From Chelativorans sp. YIM 93263 (GTDB lineage: Bacteria > Pseudomonadota > Alphaproteobacteria > Rhizobiales > Rhizobiaceae), in assembly GCF_028767125.1 (NCBI RefSeq), contig NZ_JAKCWP010000002.1, positions 248,001 through 312,000 on the forward strand: 64,000 bases of DNA. The letters are read 5' to 3'. The first letter of the stretch is position 1. Every line of letters begins with the position of its first letter. Below, in pieces: positions 7,311 through 17,158 of the stretch. Position numbers and translations under genes: made by a program. The notes under the pieces are model-generated. The model worked only from the letters and a program-made list of their open reading frames with translations. It did no database searches and was not told the DNA's origin.

Positions 7311-7943
7311 ATGCCCGCCTTCGATGATATCATAAACGCCTTCGTCACCCTGCTTGTGACGGTCGATCCAGTGGGCCTTGCGCCGCTCTTCCTGGCCGTT
7401 ACTGCCGGCATGACGCGCTCAGAGCGCAATCAGGTCGCTGTCCGCGCCAGTCTTATCGGATTCGGTGCCCTAACCCTCTTCGCCCTCGCCGGTAGCGCAG
7501 TTTTGAAGATCTTCGGCATCACGCTGCCGGCCTTCCGCGTCGCTGGCGGCCTTCTCCTGTTCTACATTGCCTTCGAGATGATCTTTGAGCAACGTCAAGA
7601 GCGGCATGAGAGGAGCGCCGAACGCGCCATTACGCGCGATATGATTCGCAATATCGCCGTCTTCCCGTTGGCGATCCCGTTGATCGCCGGGCCCGGCGCA
7701 ATTTCGGCCGCAATTCTCCTCTCCGGCAGTTTTGCCGGCCCCCTAGGTCTTGCCGTTCTGGTCGGGATTCTCGTCGTTGTGATTGCGATTACTTACGCAG
7801 TCTTCGTGCTCGCCGAGCGGGTTGACGGTTTCCTGGGAGAGACCGGCCGGTCAATCCTGACCCGACTCCTGGGTGTACTTCTCGCCGCTCTCGCGGTGCA
7901 GTTCGTCGCGGACGGCGCAAAGGCGCTCCTTGCCGCTCCGTAA
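7311..7943 (+). CDS. MarC family integral membrane protein
   Basis: 210 residues with six hydrophobic segments. The start MPAFDDIINAFVTLLVTVDPVGLAPLFLAV, of which LLVTVDPVGLAPLF is the diagnostic part, and the second-half IAVFPLAIPLIAGPGAISAAI are the repeated motif of the MarC/UPF0056 family. Despite the name (multiple antibiotic resistance C), MarC is not needed for that phenotype and its substrate is unknown. It stands alone, divergent from gyrA. The start ATG is preceded by ACGGAAACG, a weak ribosome site. Confidence 0.9.
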   Translation: MPAFDDIINAFVTLLVTVDPVGLAPLFLAVTAGMTRSERNQVAVRASLIGFGALTLFALAGSAVLKIFGITLPAFRVAGGLLLFYIAFEMIFEQRQERHERSAERAITRDMIRNIAVFPLAIPLIAGPGAISAAILLSGSFAGPLGLAVLVGILVVVIAITYAVFVLAERVDGFLGETGRSILTRLLGVLLAALAVQFVADGAKALLAAP

Positions 7944-7990
7944 GGATTCGGCAGACCGCCCGGATTCCGGACGATCCGCCGAAGCAGCGC

Positions 7991-8380
7991 TTATTGGGCC
8001 TGACCGATGGCCTGGGTCAGCCTTTCGGCCAGTTCCGGGTCATTCTGCGCCGAGCGCAGGACCTGATTGTACTCGTCCACGGAAATCCCGTCGGTATCTT
8101 CAACCGCCTGTAGCATGGCCTGGCCGGCCTCGTTGCGCAGGCCCTGCTGCTCTTCGTCGGATGCGGCGCTCTCGATTTGCTGGGTAAAGTCTTCCTTTAC
8201 CGCTTCAACCTGTTGGAAAGCGACGACGAACGACTCCAGCTTCTCCTCGCTGATGTCCGTTGTTTCGGCCGCTGCGGGTGCCTGTTCGGTTTCCTGCGCA
8301 AGTGCCTGGGGTGCAAATGCGATGCCGACCGACAGAAATCCTGCGGTGAACAACTCTCTGGTGCGCAATGCAAACGTCAT
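7991..8380 (-). CDS. DUF4168 domain secreted protein
   Basis: 129 residues. A signal peptide (residues 1-28, FLSVGIAFAPQALA before QE) is followed by an acidic Ala/Glu/Thr linker, then the DUF4168 helical domain: EEKLESFVVAFQQVEAVKEDF near the start and GISVDEYNQVLRSAQNDPELAERLTQ at the end. The domain's function is not known; its members are periplasmic. The gene converges on marC and has no operon partner. Confidence 0.85.
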   Translation of the reverse strand: MTFALRTRELFTAGFLSVGIAFAPQALAQETEQAPAAAETTDISEEKLESFVVAFQQVEAVKEDFTQQIESAASDEEQQGLRNEAGQAMLQAVEDTDGISVDEYNQVLRSAQNDPELAERLTQAIGQAQ

Positions 8381-8725
8381 GTCATGTCCTTTCTGGCGTT
8401 CTCATCCGGTAAGGGACACCCTCACCTCTCCCGCCGACCGTCTTGGCACCGCGGGTAGGCGCCTCCATGACAGATAAATGTGACTTCAAACCCTCGTTGG
8501 ACCGTTGGCGCGATCACGATTTATATGTGCGTCCCATGATTCCTGACCGGCAGAGGGCTTCCCACGCCCCGTTTCGACCACGTTTGAACGGAGCTCGTAC
8601 TACGCTCTGCCAGCAAGAGAGCGGTTCTGCAGATCAAGCGGGCTAACGGCGCTTTTGCGACTGCCGCCTGCTCGATATTAAGTCGCTAAAACTTCAACAC
8701 TCTGTGTACAGACGGACTGTACCGA
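8381..8725. other. Intergenic region, DUF4168 upstream to ssb downstream
   Basis: 345 bp without a convincing gene on either strand. The DUF4168 promoter should lie in 8381-8460. At the ssb end GTACAG (8706-8711) pairs with CTGTAC (8717-8722) 4 bp past the ssb stop, a possible weak terminator without a T tract. I find no tRNA-like or conserved structure. Confidence 0.6.
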
Positions 8726-9211
8726 TCAAAACGGAATCTCGTCGTCCAGGTCGCGCGAGTAACCGCCGCCACCACCCGTATTATCCGCCGGGCCCGACTG
8801 GCCGAAATCCGACTCGCCGCCACCGCCGCCATAGCCGACCTGGCGGTCCTCACCCTGGCCGCGAGAATCCAGCATCTGCAACTCCCCACGGAACTTCTGC
8901 AGGACGACCTCGGTCGTATAACGCTCCTGACCGGACTGGTCTGTCCATTTCCGGGTCTGGAGCTGCCCCTCAAGATAAACCTTCATACCCTTCTTCAGGT
9001 ACTGCTCGGCCACCTTGGCGAGATTATCGTTGAAAATCACCACCCGGTGCCACTCGGTGCGGTCGCGCCGCTCACCCGTGCTGCGGTCGCGCCAAGTCTC
9101 GGAGGTGGCAATCCGCAGGTTAACCACTGGATCCCCGGAATTCAGGCGCCGAATCTCCGGGTCTGCACCCAGATTCCCCACGAGAATGACCTTGTTTACA
9201 CTGCCCGCCAT
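8726..9211 (-). CDS. ssb: Single-stranded DNA-binding protein
   Basis: 161 residues. The OB fold begins [21 protein letters not shown] and includes [24 protein letters not shown], typical of SSB. A glycine-rich linker ([21 protein letters not shown]) leads to the acidic tip DLDDEIPF, which recruits repair and replication partners. SSB coats single-stranded DNA as a tetramer. A LexA-type box sits 155 bp upstream and uvrA is divergent on the far side of it, so SOS control is likely. Confidence 0.97.
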   Translation of the reverse strand: MAGSVNKVILVGNLGADPEIRRLNSGDPVVNLRIATSETWRDRSTGERRDRTEWHRVVIFNDNLAKVAEQYLKKGMKVYLEGQLQTRKWTDQSGQERYTTEVVLQKFRGELQMLDSRGQGEDRQVGYGGGGGESDFGQSGPADNTGGGGGYSRDLDDEIPF

Positions 9212-9366
9212 GACATCACTCCACTCAACCGAATTGCACGAACCCGCCGCGAGCCCGCGAACGCACAGGCTCCGGCGACGCGCCGAATGATTGCGACCAT
9301 ATAGGAAATCCCGGCCGCATGCTCGCCCGGTTTGCCATCACCCCAAGCCGTCCACAGTTCAATTGT

Positions 9367-9381
9367 GTTCCCTATTTGTTC
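9367..9381 (-). promoter_or_regulatory. LexA (SOS) box upstream of ssb
   Basis: GTTC-CCTATTT-GTTC, the direct-repeat LexA operator of alphaproteobacteria (GTTC-N7-GTTC). On the ssb strand it reads GAAC-N7-GAAC, with a third GAAC six bases further upstream. It lies 155 bp from the ssb start. Confidence 0.75.
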
Positions 9382-9843
9382 ATAGCATCGAGAGCGCCGC
9401 CGCGCAAGGCGCCTTTGGGATAGCTGAACGACCAGCCCAAGAAAAGGCCCTGCCGCCGTCTTCTGTCGGGCGCGCGAGGGCCGATTATCGTGCCGGAGCA
9501 TTTTACCGGCGTTCGAGGACGGGCAAATGCACCGCCCACCATAATATGTTCAATTGTGGGTTCGGCAGCCGGGTTTCCGGTTGTCACCGCTCGGGCCCCG
9601 TTCAGCCCTTCACCGGCTGTGGCTCCACATATGTCGTGGAGCCGCTCAAACAGTCAGGTGGAGTCATGCCTCCCTCCTCGACTTCATTGCCGTCCCATCG
9701 TTCCGGCAGCCTAGGTTGGGCCACCGCTGATGGACTTGTGGATTCTGCGCCCCGTTTGTCCATCCGTCAAGAGTTTCCGGGCCCCAAAACACGCCACCAG
9801 AAGGGCCCCGCCTCTCCGTGCCGACAGGAAATGTCAGGATCTT

Positions 9844-9858
9844 GTTCGTTTTTTGTTC
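9844..9858 (+). promoter_or_regulatory. LexA (SOS) box upstream of uvrA
   Basis: GTTC-GTTTTTT-GTTC, a second perfect alphaproteobacterial LexA operator, 167 bp before the uvrA start. One box per divergent gene suggests independent SOS control of ssb and uvrA. Confidence 0.75.
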
Positions 9859-10025
9859 TTTGCGCTTGAACTCGGCAGAAAAAACTGAAAAACCAACATC
9901 GTTATCATCAGAAACGGGTGGCGCATTGCCGCGCCACCATCGAAATGCGCCCCGTGTTCCCCTACATGAGGCGAGTCGGCGCCTCGGCCGGCAATCCCGT
10001 AGCACAAGAGGGCAGCAAAACGGGC

Positions 10026-12950
10026 ATGCCTGACAACAAGCTGATTTCCATTCGCGGCGCGCGCGAACACAATTTGAAGAACGTCGACGTCGATCTTCCG
10101 CGCGAGAAGTTGATCGTCATGACCGGGCTTTCAGGCTCTGGTAAGTCGTCGCTTGCCTTCGACACGATCTATGCCGAGGGCCAGCGGCGTTACGTCGAGA
10201 GCCTGTCGGCCTATGCACGCCAGTTTCTGGAGATGATGCAGAAGCCCGATGTCGACGAGATCGACGGGCTTTCGCCGGCGATTTCCATCGAGCAGAAGAC
10301 GACGTCCAAGAACCCGCGCTCCACCGTCGGCACGGTCACGGAAATTTACGACTATCTGCGCCTTTTGTTCGCGCGCGTGGGAGTGCCCTATTCGCCGGCC
10401 ACGGGCCTGCCGATCGAGAGCCAGACCGTCAGCCAGATGGTCGACCGCGTCCTGGCGCTGGAGGAAGGCACGCGGCTTTATGTCCTCGCGCCCCTCGTGC
10501 GCGGGCGTAAGGGTGAATACCGCAAGGAGCTTGCCGAACTCCAGAAAAAGGGCTTTCAGCGCGTCAAGGTCGACGGCGCCTTCTACGAGATCGCCGATGT
10601 TCCCGCGCTTGACAAGAAATACAAGCACGACATCGATGTGGTGGTCGACCGCGTCGTCGTGCGGCCGGATCTGTCCACCCGGCTCGCCGACTCGCTGGAA
10701 ACATGTCTAAACTTGTCCGATGGCTTGGCAGTTGCGGAGTTTGCGGATCGCCCCCTCCCCGAGGAGCAGACCGCCGAGGGCGGCAGCGCCAACAAATCCA
10801 AGAATGAAACCCACGAGCGCCTGCTCTTTTCGGAAAAATTTGCCTGCCCCGTTTCCGGCTTTACCATTCCGGAGATCGAGCCGCGCCTCTTTTCCTTCAA
10901 CAACCCGGCCGGTGCCTGCCCCACCTGCGATGGACTGGGCAGCCAGCGCGCCGTTGATCCGGAACTCGTCGTTCCGAACCAGGACGCTATCCTGCGCGAG
11001 GGCGCCATCCAGCCCTGGGCCAAATCCACCTCGCCCTATTACCTGCAGACCCTTGAAGCGCTGGGAAAGGAATACGGTTTCAAGGTCGGCAATCGCTGGA
11101 AGGAGCTGTCGGAGGAGGCCCGATCGGCCATCCTGCGCGGAACGGGCGAGCGCAAGGTCACGTTCGAATATGATGACGGGCTGCGCAGTTATCGCACGAC
11201 GAAGCCCTTCGAGGGCGTCGTCAACAATCTCGAGCGCCGCTGGCGCGAGACGGAATCGGCATGGGCACGCGAAGAGATCGAGCGCTACATGTCGGCCTAT
11301 CCCTGCCCGGCGTGTGGCGGCCACCGGCTGAAGCCGGAAGCGCTGGCCGTCAAGATCGACGGCCAGCATATCGGGGAGATTACAGCGATGTCCATAGGCA
11401 GGGCCGGTCAATGGGTCGAGTCCTTGCCTGGCGGTTTGAGCGAGCAGCAGAACGCTATCGCCGCGCGCATTCTCAAGGAAATCCGAGAGCGCCTGAACTT
11501 CCTCAATGAGGTTGGCCTGGAATATCTGACGCTCTCGCGCGGTTCCGGTTCGCTCTCCGGCGGCGAAAGCCAGCGGATCCGTCTCGCCTCGCAGATCGGC
11601 TCCGGCCTAACGGGCGTGCTTTACGTGCTCGACGAACCCTCGATCGGGCTGCACCAGCGCGACAACGACCGGCTGCTCGCCACACTCCGCCACCTGCGGG
11701 ATCTCGGCAACACGGTCATCGTGGTCGAGCACGACGAGGACGCCATCCTCTCGGCCGACTATGTGGTGGATATCGGTCCGGCAGCGGGTGTCCATGGCGG
11801 CCGTATCATTGCCGAGGGAACCCCGCGCGATATCATGGCCCATCCGGCCTCCATCACGGGCAAATATCTCACGGGGGAGCTTGCCGTTCCTCTGCCGGAG
11901 ACCCGCCGGGAAATCCCGAAGAAGCGGCGCGTGCGCGTCGTGGGCGCGCGCGGCAACAATCTGAAGGACGTCACCGCCGACATACCGCTCGGCACTTTCT
12001 CCTGCGTTACCGGCGTATCGGGCGGCGGCAAGTCGACTTTCCTGATCGAGACGCTTTACAAGGCAGCTTCACGCCGCATCATGGGCTCGCGTGAACATCC
12101 GGCGGAGCACGAGCGCATTGAGGGACTGGAGTTCCTGGACAAGGTCATCGACATCGACCAGTCCCCAATCGGCCGCACGCCGCGCTCGAATCCCGCAACT
12201 TATACGGGCGCCTTCACGCCCATCCGCGACTGGTTCGCCGGCCTTCCCGAAGCCAAAGCGCGCGGCTATCAGCCGGGACGCTTCTCCTTCAACGTGAAGG
12301 GCGGGCGCTGCGAGGCTTGCCAGGGCGACGGCGTCATCAAGATCGAGATGCACTTCCTGCCGGATGTCTACGTCACCTGTGACGTCTGCCACGGCCAGCG
12401 CTACAACCGGGAGACGCTGGAAGTCACCTTCAAGAGCAAATCGATCGCTGATGTCCTGGAAATGACGGTGGATGAAGGCGTGGAGTTCTTCTCCGCTGTG
12501 CCGGCTGTGCGCGACAAGCTGAAGACGCTTGCCCGCGTCGGGCTCGGCTATGTGAAGATCGGTCAGCAGGCCACCACGCTTTCGGGCGGCGAGGCCCAGC
12601 GCGTCAAGCTCGCCAAGGAGCTTTCCAAGCGCGCCACCGGCCGCACGCTTTATATTCTCGACGAACCGACGACCGGCCTGCACTTCCACGACGTGGCCAA
12701 GCTGCTCGAAGTTCTCCATGAGTTGGTCAACCAGGGCAACACGGTGGTCGTCATCGAGCACAACCTGGAGGTCATCAAGACCGCCGACTGGATCCTCGAT
12801 CTCGGACCTGAGGGTGGCGACGGCGGCGGCGAGTTGGTCGTGGCCGGCAGCATCGATGACGTCATGGCCGAGGAGCGGAGCTACACGGGCCAGTTCCTGA
12901 AGGAGCTTCTGGAGAGGCGGCCGACGCGGCGAATACAGGCAGCGGAGTAA
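10026..12950 (+). CDS. uvrA: UvrABC system protein A
   Basis: 974 residues from ATG 10026 ([16 protein letters not shown]...); the frame is open further upstream but family alignments begin here. UvrA is the damage-recognition ATPase of nucleotide excision repair. Two ABC modules are complete: Walker [10 protein letters not shown] near residue 34 and GVSGGGKST near 660, signatures [12 protein letters not shown] and [12 protein letters not shown], and Walker [11 protein letters not shown] and [10 protein letters not shown]. Zinc modules are CPTCDGLG near 300 and CEACQGDG...CDVCHG near 765. A LexA box lies upstream. The DUF72 gene follows after four bases. Confidence 0.97.
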   Translation: MPDNKLISIRGAREHNLKNVDVDLPREKLIVMTGLSGSGKSSLAFDTIYAEGQRRYVESLSAYARQFLEMMQKPDVDEIDGLSPAISIEQKTTSKNPRSTVGTVTEIYDYLRLLFARVGVPYSPATGLPIESQTVSQMVDRVLALEEGTRLYVLAPLVRGRKGEYRKELAELQKKGFQRVKVDGAFYEIADVPALDKKYKHDIDVVVDRVVVRPDLSTRLADSLETCLNLSDGLAVAEFADRPLPEEQTAEGGSANKSKNETHERLLFSEKFACPVSGFTIPEIEPRLFSFNNPAGACPTCDGLGSQRAVDPELVVPNQDAILREGAIQPWAKSTSPYYLQTLEALGKEYGFKVGNRWKELSEEARSAILRGTGERKVTFEYDDGLRSYRTTKPFEGVVNNLERRWRETESAWAREEIERYMSAYPCPACGGHRLKPEALAVKIDGQHIGEITAMSIGRAGQWVESLPGGLSEQQNAIAARILKEIRERLNFLNEVGLEYLTLSRGSGSLSGGESQRIRLASQIGSGLTGVLYVLDEPSIGLHQRDNDRLLATLRHLRDLGNTVIVVEHDEDAILSADYVVDIGPAAGVHGGRIIAEGTPRDIMAHPASITGKYLTGELAVPLPETRREIPKKRRVRVVGARGNNLKDVTADIPLGTFSCVTGVSGGGKSTFLIETLYKAASRRIMGSREHPAEHERIEGLEFLDKVIDIDQSPIGRTPRSNPATYTGAFTPIRDWFAGLPEAKARGYQPGRFSFNVKGGRCEACQGDGVIKIEMHFLPDVYVTCDVCHGQRYNRETLEVTFKSKSIADVLEMTVDEGVEFFSAVPAVRDKLKTLARVGLGYVKIGQQATTLSGGEAQRVKLAKELSKRATGRTLYILDEPTTGLHFHDVAKLLEVLHELVNQGNTVVVIEHNLEVIKTADWILDLGPEGGDGGGELVVAGSIDDVMAEERSYTGQFLKELLERRPTRRIQAAE

Positions 12951-12954
12951 TCGA

Positions 12955-13758
12955 ATGACCACATCCGGTAACGTTCGCGCCGGCATCGGCGGCTGGACCT
13001 TCGCCCCTTGGGAGGGCACGTTTTATCCGGACGATCTGCCGAAGAAGCGGCAACTCGAATATGCCAGCCGGCATCTGCCGACCATTGAGGTCAATGGCAC
13101 TTACTACGGCTCACAAAAGCCGGCCGTCTTCGCCAAATGGGCCAGCGAAGCGCCAGAAGGCTTCGTCTTCTCGCTCAAGGGCAATCGCTTCGTCACCAAC
13201 CGCAAGGTGCTTGCGGAGGCGGAAGAGTCGCTAAAGCGCTTTCTCGGCTCCGGCATTACGGAGCTGGGCGAAAAACTCGGCCCCATTCTCTGGCAGTTCG
13301 CGCCGAGCAAGAAATTCGCTCCGGACGATTTCGAAGCGTTCCTGAAGCTCCTGCCGGAAAAACAGGACGGAATACGGCTGCGCCACGTGCTGGAGGTGCG
13401 GCACGCCTCTTTCGTCGTGCCGGAGTTTGCCGCCCTCGCCCGCAAATACGGCGTAGCGATCTGTTACGCACACCACTTCACCTATCCCGAAATGGCCGAT
13501 GTGACGTCCGATTTCGTCTATGCCCGTCTCCAGCGCGGCGACGATTCGATCCCGACCGCCTACGCGCCGGCCCATCTCGACGCGTGGGCCGACCGGGTGA
13601 AGACCTGGGCGGAAGGAGGAATGCCGGGCGACCTGCCCTTGGCGGATGAGAGCGTGACCGTCGAGAACCAGCCGCGCGACGTCTTCGTCTACTTCATCCA
13701 CGAGGGCAAAATCCGCGCGCCCCAAGCCGCTCAGGCGCTCATGGAACGGGTCAAATAG
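12955..13758 (+). CDS. DUF72 (YecE-type) protein
   Basis: 267 residues. The N-terminus RAGIGGWTFAPWEGTFYPDDLP and EVNGTYYGSQKPAVFAKWASEAPEGFVFSLK segments (cut here to their cores GWTFAPWEGTFYP and NGTYYGSQ) are the DUF72 pattern. The fold is a TIM barrel; the biochemical role is unknown. It starts four bases after the uvrA stop and is probably co-transcribed with it, which places it in the SOS-linked transcript. The product ends MERVK, and the same frame continues past the stop into a gene remnant. Confidence 0.9.
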   Translation: MTTSGNVRAGIGGWTFAPWEGTFYPDDLPKKRQLEYASRHLPTIEVNGTYYGSQKPAVFAKWASEAPEGFVFSLKGNRFVTNRKVLAEAEESLKRFLGSGITELGEKLGPILWQFAPSKKFAPDDFEAFLKLLPEKQDGIRLRHVLEVRHASFVVPEFAALARKYGVAICYAHHFTYPEMADVTSDFVYARLQRGDDSIPTAYAPAHLDAWADRVKTWAEGGMPGDLPLADESVTVENQPRDVFVYFIHEGKIRAPQAAQALMERVK

Positions 13759-14000
13759 AGCCGGCCTGGTTGCTACCACAGCGCCGGCGATGAGCGCTTC
13801 CATGAGGAGACTCCGCGGAAGACCTATATCGTGCGCATTCCCCCAAAAGCTGCCTACGCCTGGTCCACGCACTGGCCGTAACCCATGGGAACTGGCTGGA
13901 TGCCGGTCGCTACATCAACATGGACGACCTCAAGGAGCACAAAAAGCTCATGCTCAAAGCCGCCCGCATAACCAGCCGAATAGCCGTCCCAATTTGCTGA
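13759..14000 (+). pseudogene. Frameshifted remnant of an unidentified small gene
   Basis: Two reading frames in succession look like one protein. Frame 1, continuous with the DUF72 stop, reads CYHSAGDERFHEETPR then KTYIVRIPPKAAYAWSTHWP and stops at 13879-13881. From 13878 in another frame comes THGNWLDAGRYINMDDL then KEHKKLMLKAARI, ending at 13998-14000. Both have natural amino-acid composition and no in-frame start codon exists for the first. A one-base change near 13875 would join them into about 80 residues. I do not recognise the family. A sequencing error or a chance open frame cannot be excluded. Confidence 0.4.
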
Positions 14001-14048
14001 ACCCAACGCACAGACCCATCAGAACGGGCGGTGACGTACGCCCGTTCC

Positions 14049-15185
14049 TCACCCTAAAGCGGGAGAAATATCGCCCCTCGCCCATTCGTCACGGATTTCA
14101 CCCGCCCGCGCGGCAAGCCGGCCGGCGTCGATGGCCGCGCGGATATCGGCCATCAGGCTCTGATAATAGGCCAGATTGTTCCATGTGAGCAGCATCCCTG
14201 CCAGTGCCTCTCCGGATTTTACCAAATGGTGTAGATAGGCGCGCGAGTAATCTCGCGCGGCCGGACAGTCGCTTTCCTCATCCAGCGGGCGCGGGTCTTC
14301 GGCGTGGCGAGCGTTTTTCAAGTTGATCTTGCCGCGCCGGGTGTAGGCAAGGCCGTGGCGCCCTGCCCTGGTCGGCATCACGCAATCGAACATGTCGATG
14401 CCGCGCGCCACCGCTTTGAGGATATCATCCGGGGTGCCCACGCCCATGAGGTAGCGCGGCCTGTCGGCAGGCAGTGCTGGGCACGTGGCTTCGAGAACCT
14501 CCAGCATGATCTCCTGAGGTTCGCCAACTGCCAGTCCGCCCACGGCATAGCCCTTCAGGTCCATGGCCGAAAGCGCTTCGGCCGAACGCAGGCGCAGCCG
14601 ATCGTTGTCGCCGCCCTGCACGATGCCGAACATGGCCTTGCCCGGCTGGTCGCCAAAGGCAACCTTGCAGCGCTCTGCCCAGCGTAGCGATAGTTCCATC
14701 GCCCGCTCCATCTCCTCTTCCGAGGCGGGCAGCGCAATGCATTCATCGAGCTGCATCTGAATGTCGGAATCGAGCAGTCCCTGGATTTCGATGGAACGCT
14801 CCGGCGACATTTCGTGCACCACACCATCCACATGGGAGCGGAACGTCACGCCCTTCTCGGTCACCTTCCGGAGAGCGGCCAGCGACATGACCTGAAATCC
14901 GCCCGAATCCGTCAGGATGGGATATGGCCAGCGTGCAAGCTCATGTAGCCCACCCAGCCGGGCCACGCGCTCGGGACCGGGCCGCAGCATCAAGTGGTAG
15001 GTGTTGCCGAGGATGATATCGCTTCCGAGTGCCCGCACCTGATCCATATACATGGCCTTGACCGTACCGGCCGTGCCCACGGGCATGAAGGCCGGCGTGC
15101 GAACCATGCCGCGCGGCATCGATATCTCACCTCGCCGGGCCGCACCGTCGGTCGCCAGCACCTGGAATTTGAAGGTCTCGCTCAC
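14049..15185 (-). CDS. tgt: tRNA-guanine(34) transglycosylase
   Basis: 378 residues. Tgt swaps G34 of GUN-anticodon tRNAs for preQ1 on the way to queuosine. Substrate and catalytic segments are intact: [12 protein letters not shown] near residue 96, [10 protein letters not shown] near 227, and [13 protein letters not shown] near 275 with the nucleophilic aspartate. The zinc site is not: the family has C-x-C-x2-C and a distal histidine, whereas here the positions read ESDCPAAR and TWNNLAYY, leaving one cysteine of four ligands. The gene overlaps queA by 4 bp (queA first). Confidence 0.92.
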   Translation of the reverse strand: MSETFKFQVLATDGAARRGEISMPRGMVRTPAFMPVGTAGTVKAMYMDQVRALGSDIILGNTYHLMLRPGPERVARLGGLHELARWPYPILTDSGGFQVMSLAALRKVTEKGVTFRSHVDGVVHEMSPERSIEIQGLLDSDIQMQLDECIALPASEEEMERAMELSLRWAERCKVAFGDQPGKAMFGIVQGGDNDRLRLRSAEALSAMDLKGYAVGGLAVGEPQEIMLEVLEATCPALPADRPRYLMGVGTPDDILKAVARGIDMFDCVMPTRAGRHGLAYTRRGKINLKNARHAEDPRPLDEESDCPAARDYSRAYLHHLVKSGEALAGMLLTWNNLAYYQSLMADIRAAIDAGRLAARAGEIRDEWARGDISPALG

Positions 15186-16258
15186 GTGTCGTCCCTGAAA
15201 AGCAGGCCGGCATCGCCATAGGAATAAAAACGGTAGCCCCGCTCGACGGCATGCCGGTAGGCCGCCTTCATCGCGTCCAGGCCGCTGAAGGCGCAGACCA
15301 GCATGAACAGGGTCGACCGCGGCAGATGGAAGTTGGTCATCAGAATGTCAACGGCCCGGAAGCGATAGCCAGGCGTGATGAAGATGTCTGTCTCGCCGGT
15401 CCAGGCGTTGATCTCACCGGTCTCGGATGCCGCGCTTTCCAACAGGCGCAACGACGTGGTGCCAACCGAGATGATCCGCCCGCCGCGCGCCCGCACGGCT
15501 TTGAGCGCCTCGGCCGTCCCGGTGTCCACTTCGCCCCATTCGGCGTGCATCCTGTGTTCGCCCGTGTCATCAGCCTTCACCGGCAGAAACGTGCCGGCGC
15601 CGACATGCAGCGTCACGAAGTGGCGCTCGATCCCGGCCGCGTCCAGCGCGGCGAACAGATCCGGCGTAAAGTGAAGCCCGGCCGTGGGGGCAGCTACCGC
15701 GCCCTCCTCGCGGGCGTAGACGGTCTGGTAGTCCTGCTGGTCGCGCTCGTCGTCCGATCGTCTCGAGGCGATATAGGGCGGCAGCGGAATATGGCCAGCA
15801 GCCGCAATCGCTTCATCGAGCACGGGGCCGGAAAAGTCGAAGACAAGCAGCGCCTCACCGCCTTCGCCTTTCTCGGCCACAGTCGCCTCGAGCGAGCCAA
15901 GAAGGCAACTTTCCGCATCGTGGCCGAACTGGATGCGCTCGCCTTCGGCCACACGCTTCGCCGGCTTCAAAAACGCCTTCCAACGGTCCGGTCCCGCGCG
16001 CATGTGCAGCGTCGCCTCGATATGCGCCACCGCCTCACCGCGCCGGCGAACGCCTGAAAGGCGGGCCGGGATCACCTTCGTGTCGTTAAAGACCACCGCA
16101 TCGCCGGACCGCAGAAGCGAAGGCAGGTCGCGCACGGTGCGGTCCTCCAGCCCCTCGCCCGGGCGCACGACAAGTAGGCGCGCCGTATCGCGCGGACTTA
16201 CCGGCCGAAGCGCGATGCTCTCCTCTGGCAATTCGAAATCGAAGAGATCGACTCGCAC
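15182..16258 (-). CDS. queA: S-adenosylmethionine:tRNA ribosyltransferase-isomerase
   Basis: 358 residues, the usual length. QueA transfers and isomerises ribose from SAM onto preQ1-tRNA to give epoxyqueuosine, the step after Tgt. Visible signatures are [14 protein letters not shown] at the start, [42 protein letters not shown] and [12 protein letters not shown] at the end. The ATGA overlap with tgt makes a coupled pair. Nothing is missing from this enzyme, in contrast to the degenerate zinc site of its partner. Confidence 0.97.
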   Translation of the reverse strand: MRVDLFDFELPEESIALRPVSPRDTARLLVVRPGEGLEDRTVRDLPSLLRSGDAVVFNDTKVIPARLSGVRRRGEAVAHIEATLHMRAGPDRWKAFLKPAKRVAEGERIQFGHDAESCLLGSLEATVAEKGEGGEALLVFDFSGPVLDEAIAAAGHIPLPPYIASRRSDDERDQQDYQTVYAREEGAVAAPTAGLHFTPDLFAALDAAGIERHFVTLHVGAGTFLPVKADDTGEHRMHAEWGEVDTGTAEALKAVRARGGRIISVGTTSLRLLESAASETGEINAWTGETDIFITPGYRFRAVDILMTNFHLPRSTLFMLVCAFSGLDAMKAAYRHAVERGYRFYSYGDAGLLFRDDT

Positions 16259-16272
16259 GACTTTCCCCGAAA

Positions 16273-16662
16273 TTATGGTCCCGTGCAGGTCAGCACCCAG
16301 GCACCTACCCCGGCGATCCGCAGCGTCCCGGCGGTGGCCAGTTCCCGCTCTTCGGCCGCCGAAAAGAGCCGCACCTCGGCGACGATCGACTCGATATTCG
16401 GATCCGTGAAATCGATCCGCATTTCGTTCGCATTGCCGAAAGCCTGCCCGACAGCGATTGCCTGCTCGCCTTCGCCGCTCAGTGTCCAGCTTTCGCCCTG
16501 AGCCTCAATCGCTACACCGACGACGGCAAGCACGGGCAGGCTGCCGATGGTCAATTCGATCGAAGCCTCGTTGTCAGGCGCGACGCAGGCGATGCTGCCG
16601 GAGGCACCTGCCGGCCCGGACAGGAGCGGCAATACCATCAGCGCCGCGGCAAGCCTTCTCAT
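16273..16662 (-). CDS. Hypothetical secreted protein
   Basis: 129 residues from ATG 16662, which lies one base past the ppiB stop. A signal peptide [22 protein letters not shown] is followed by SIACVAPDN and a beta-rich domain; a second cysteine is in VLTCTGP at the C-terminus, so a disulfide joining the two ends is likely in the periplasm. I know of no function. The position inside the coaD-ppiA-ppiB-queA-tgt transcript is typical of the order Hyphomicrobiales, and translation is probably coupled to ppiB. Confidence 0.75.
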   Translation of the reverse strand: MRRLAAALMVLPLLSGPAGASGSIACVAPDNEASIELTIGSLPVLAVVGVAIEAQGESWTLSGEGEQAIAVGQAFGNANEMRIDFTDPNIESIVAEVRLFSAAEERELATAGTLRIAGVGAWVLTCTGP

Positions 16663-16663
16663 G

Positions 16664-17137
16664 TCACAGGTCCGCGGCCACACGCATGGAAACGATGGAA
16701 TCGGGATCGCGCACGGGCTCGCCGCGCTTGATCTTATCGACGTTATCCATGCCCTCGATCACCTGTCCCCAGATCGAGTACTGCTTGTTGAGCCACGGGG
16801 CATCTTCAAAGCAGATGAAGAACTGGGAGTTTGCCGAGTTCGGGTTTTGCGTGCGCGCCATGGAGCATGTGCCGCGCGCATGGCTCACATTGGAAAACTC
16901 CGCCTCGAGATCTGGTTTGTCGGAGCCGCCCGTGCCGGTGCCTGTGGGGTCGCCAGTCTGCGCCATGAACCCGTCGATGACGCGGTGAAACACGACATTG
17001 TCGTAAAAGCCCTCGCGCGAAAGCTCCTTGATGCGCGCGACATGCGCCGGCGCGACGTCCGGCATCAGTTCGATCACCACCTTTCCCTTGGTGGTTTCCA
17101 TGACAATGGTGTTCTCGGGATCTTTGATTTCAGCCAC
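16664..17137 (-). CDS. ppiB: Peptidyl-prolyl cis-trans isomerase, cytoplasmic cyclophilin
   Basis: 157 residues without a signal peptide (MAEIKDPENTIVMETTKG). The cyclophilin core is present: NVVFHRVIDGFMAQTGDPTGTGTGG with the catalytic Arg-Phe region (shown as FHRVIDGFMAQTGD), MARTQNPNSANSQFFI, and the closing DKIKRGEPV. It speeds proline isomerisation during folding in the cytoplasm. It follows its secreted paralogue after 21 bp, forming a cytoplasmic and periplasmic pair. Confidence 0.93.
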   Translation of the reverse strand: MAEIKDPENTIVMETTKGKVVIELMPDVAPAHVARIKELSREGFYDNVVFHRVIDGFMAQTGDPTGTGTGGSDKPDLEAEFSNVSHARGTCSMARTQNPNSANSQFFICFEDAPWLNKQYSIWGQVIEGMDNVDKIKRGEPVRDPDSIVSMRVAADL

Positions 17138-17158
17138 GGGAGGCCCTTTCCTGTCGTG

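Larger units (their letters stand above)
9212..10025. other. Long ssb-uvrA intergenic region
   Basis: 814 bp. It contains two LexA-type boxes (listed separately), one near each gene, and a perfect hairpin GGCTCCAC-ATATGTC-GTGGAGCC at 9621-9643 of unknown role. Frames across it are long only because of GC bias and show no domain or credible ribosome site. The middle third (9400-9800) shows nothing else I can interpret. Confidence 0.6.

Noticed and set aside
9291-9869. 192-codon plus-strand frame between ssb and uvrA
   Set aside because: It spans both LexA boxes, has no ribosome site or domain, and its Ser/Pro/Cys/Arg composition is that of non-coding GC-rich DNA.
9664-10005. 113-codon minus-strand frame upstream of uvrA
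   Set aside because: Covers the uvrA promoter and second LexA box; composition (many Arg, Trp, Gly) is not protein-like.
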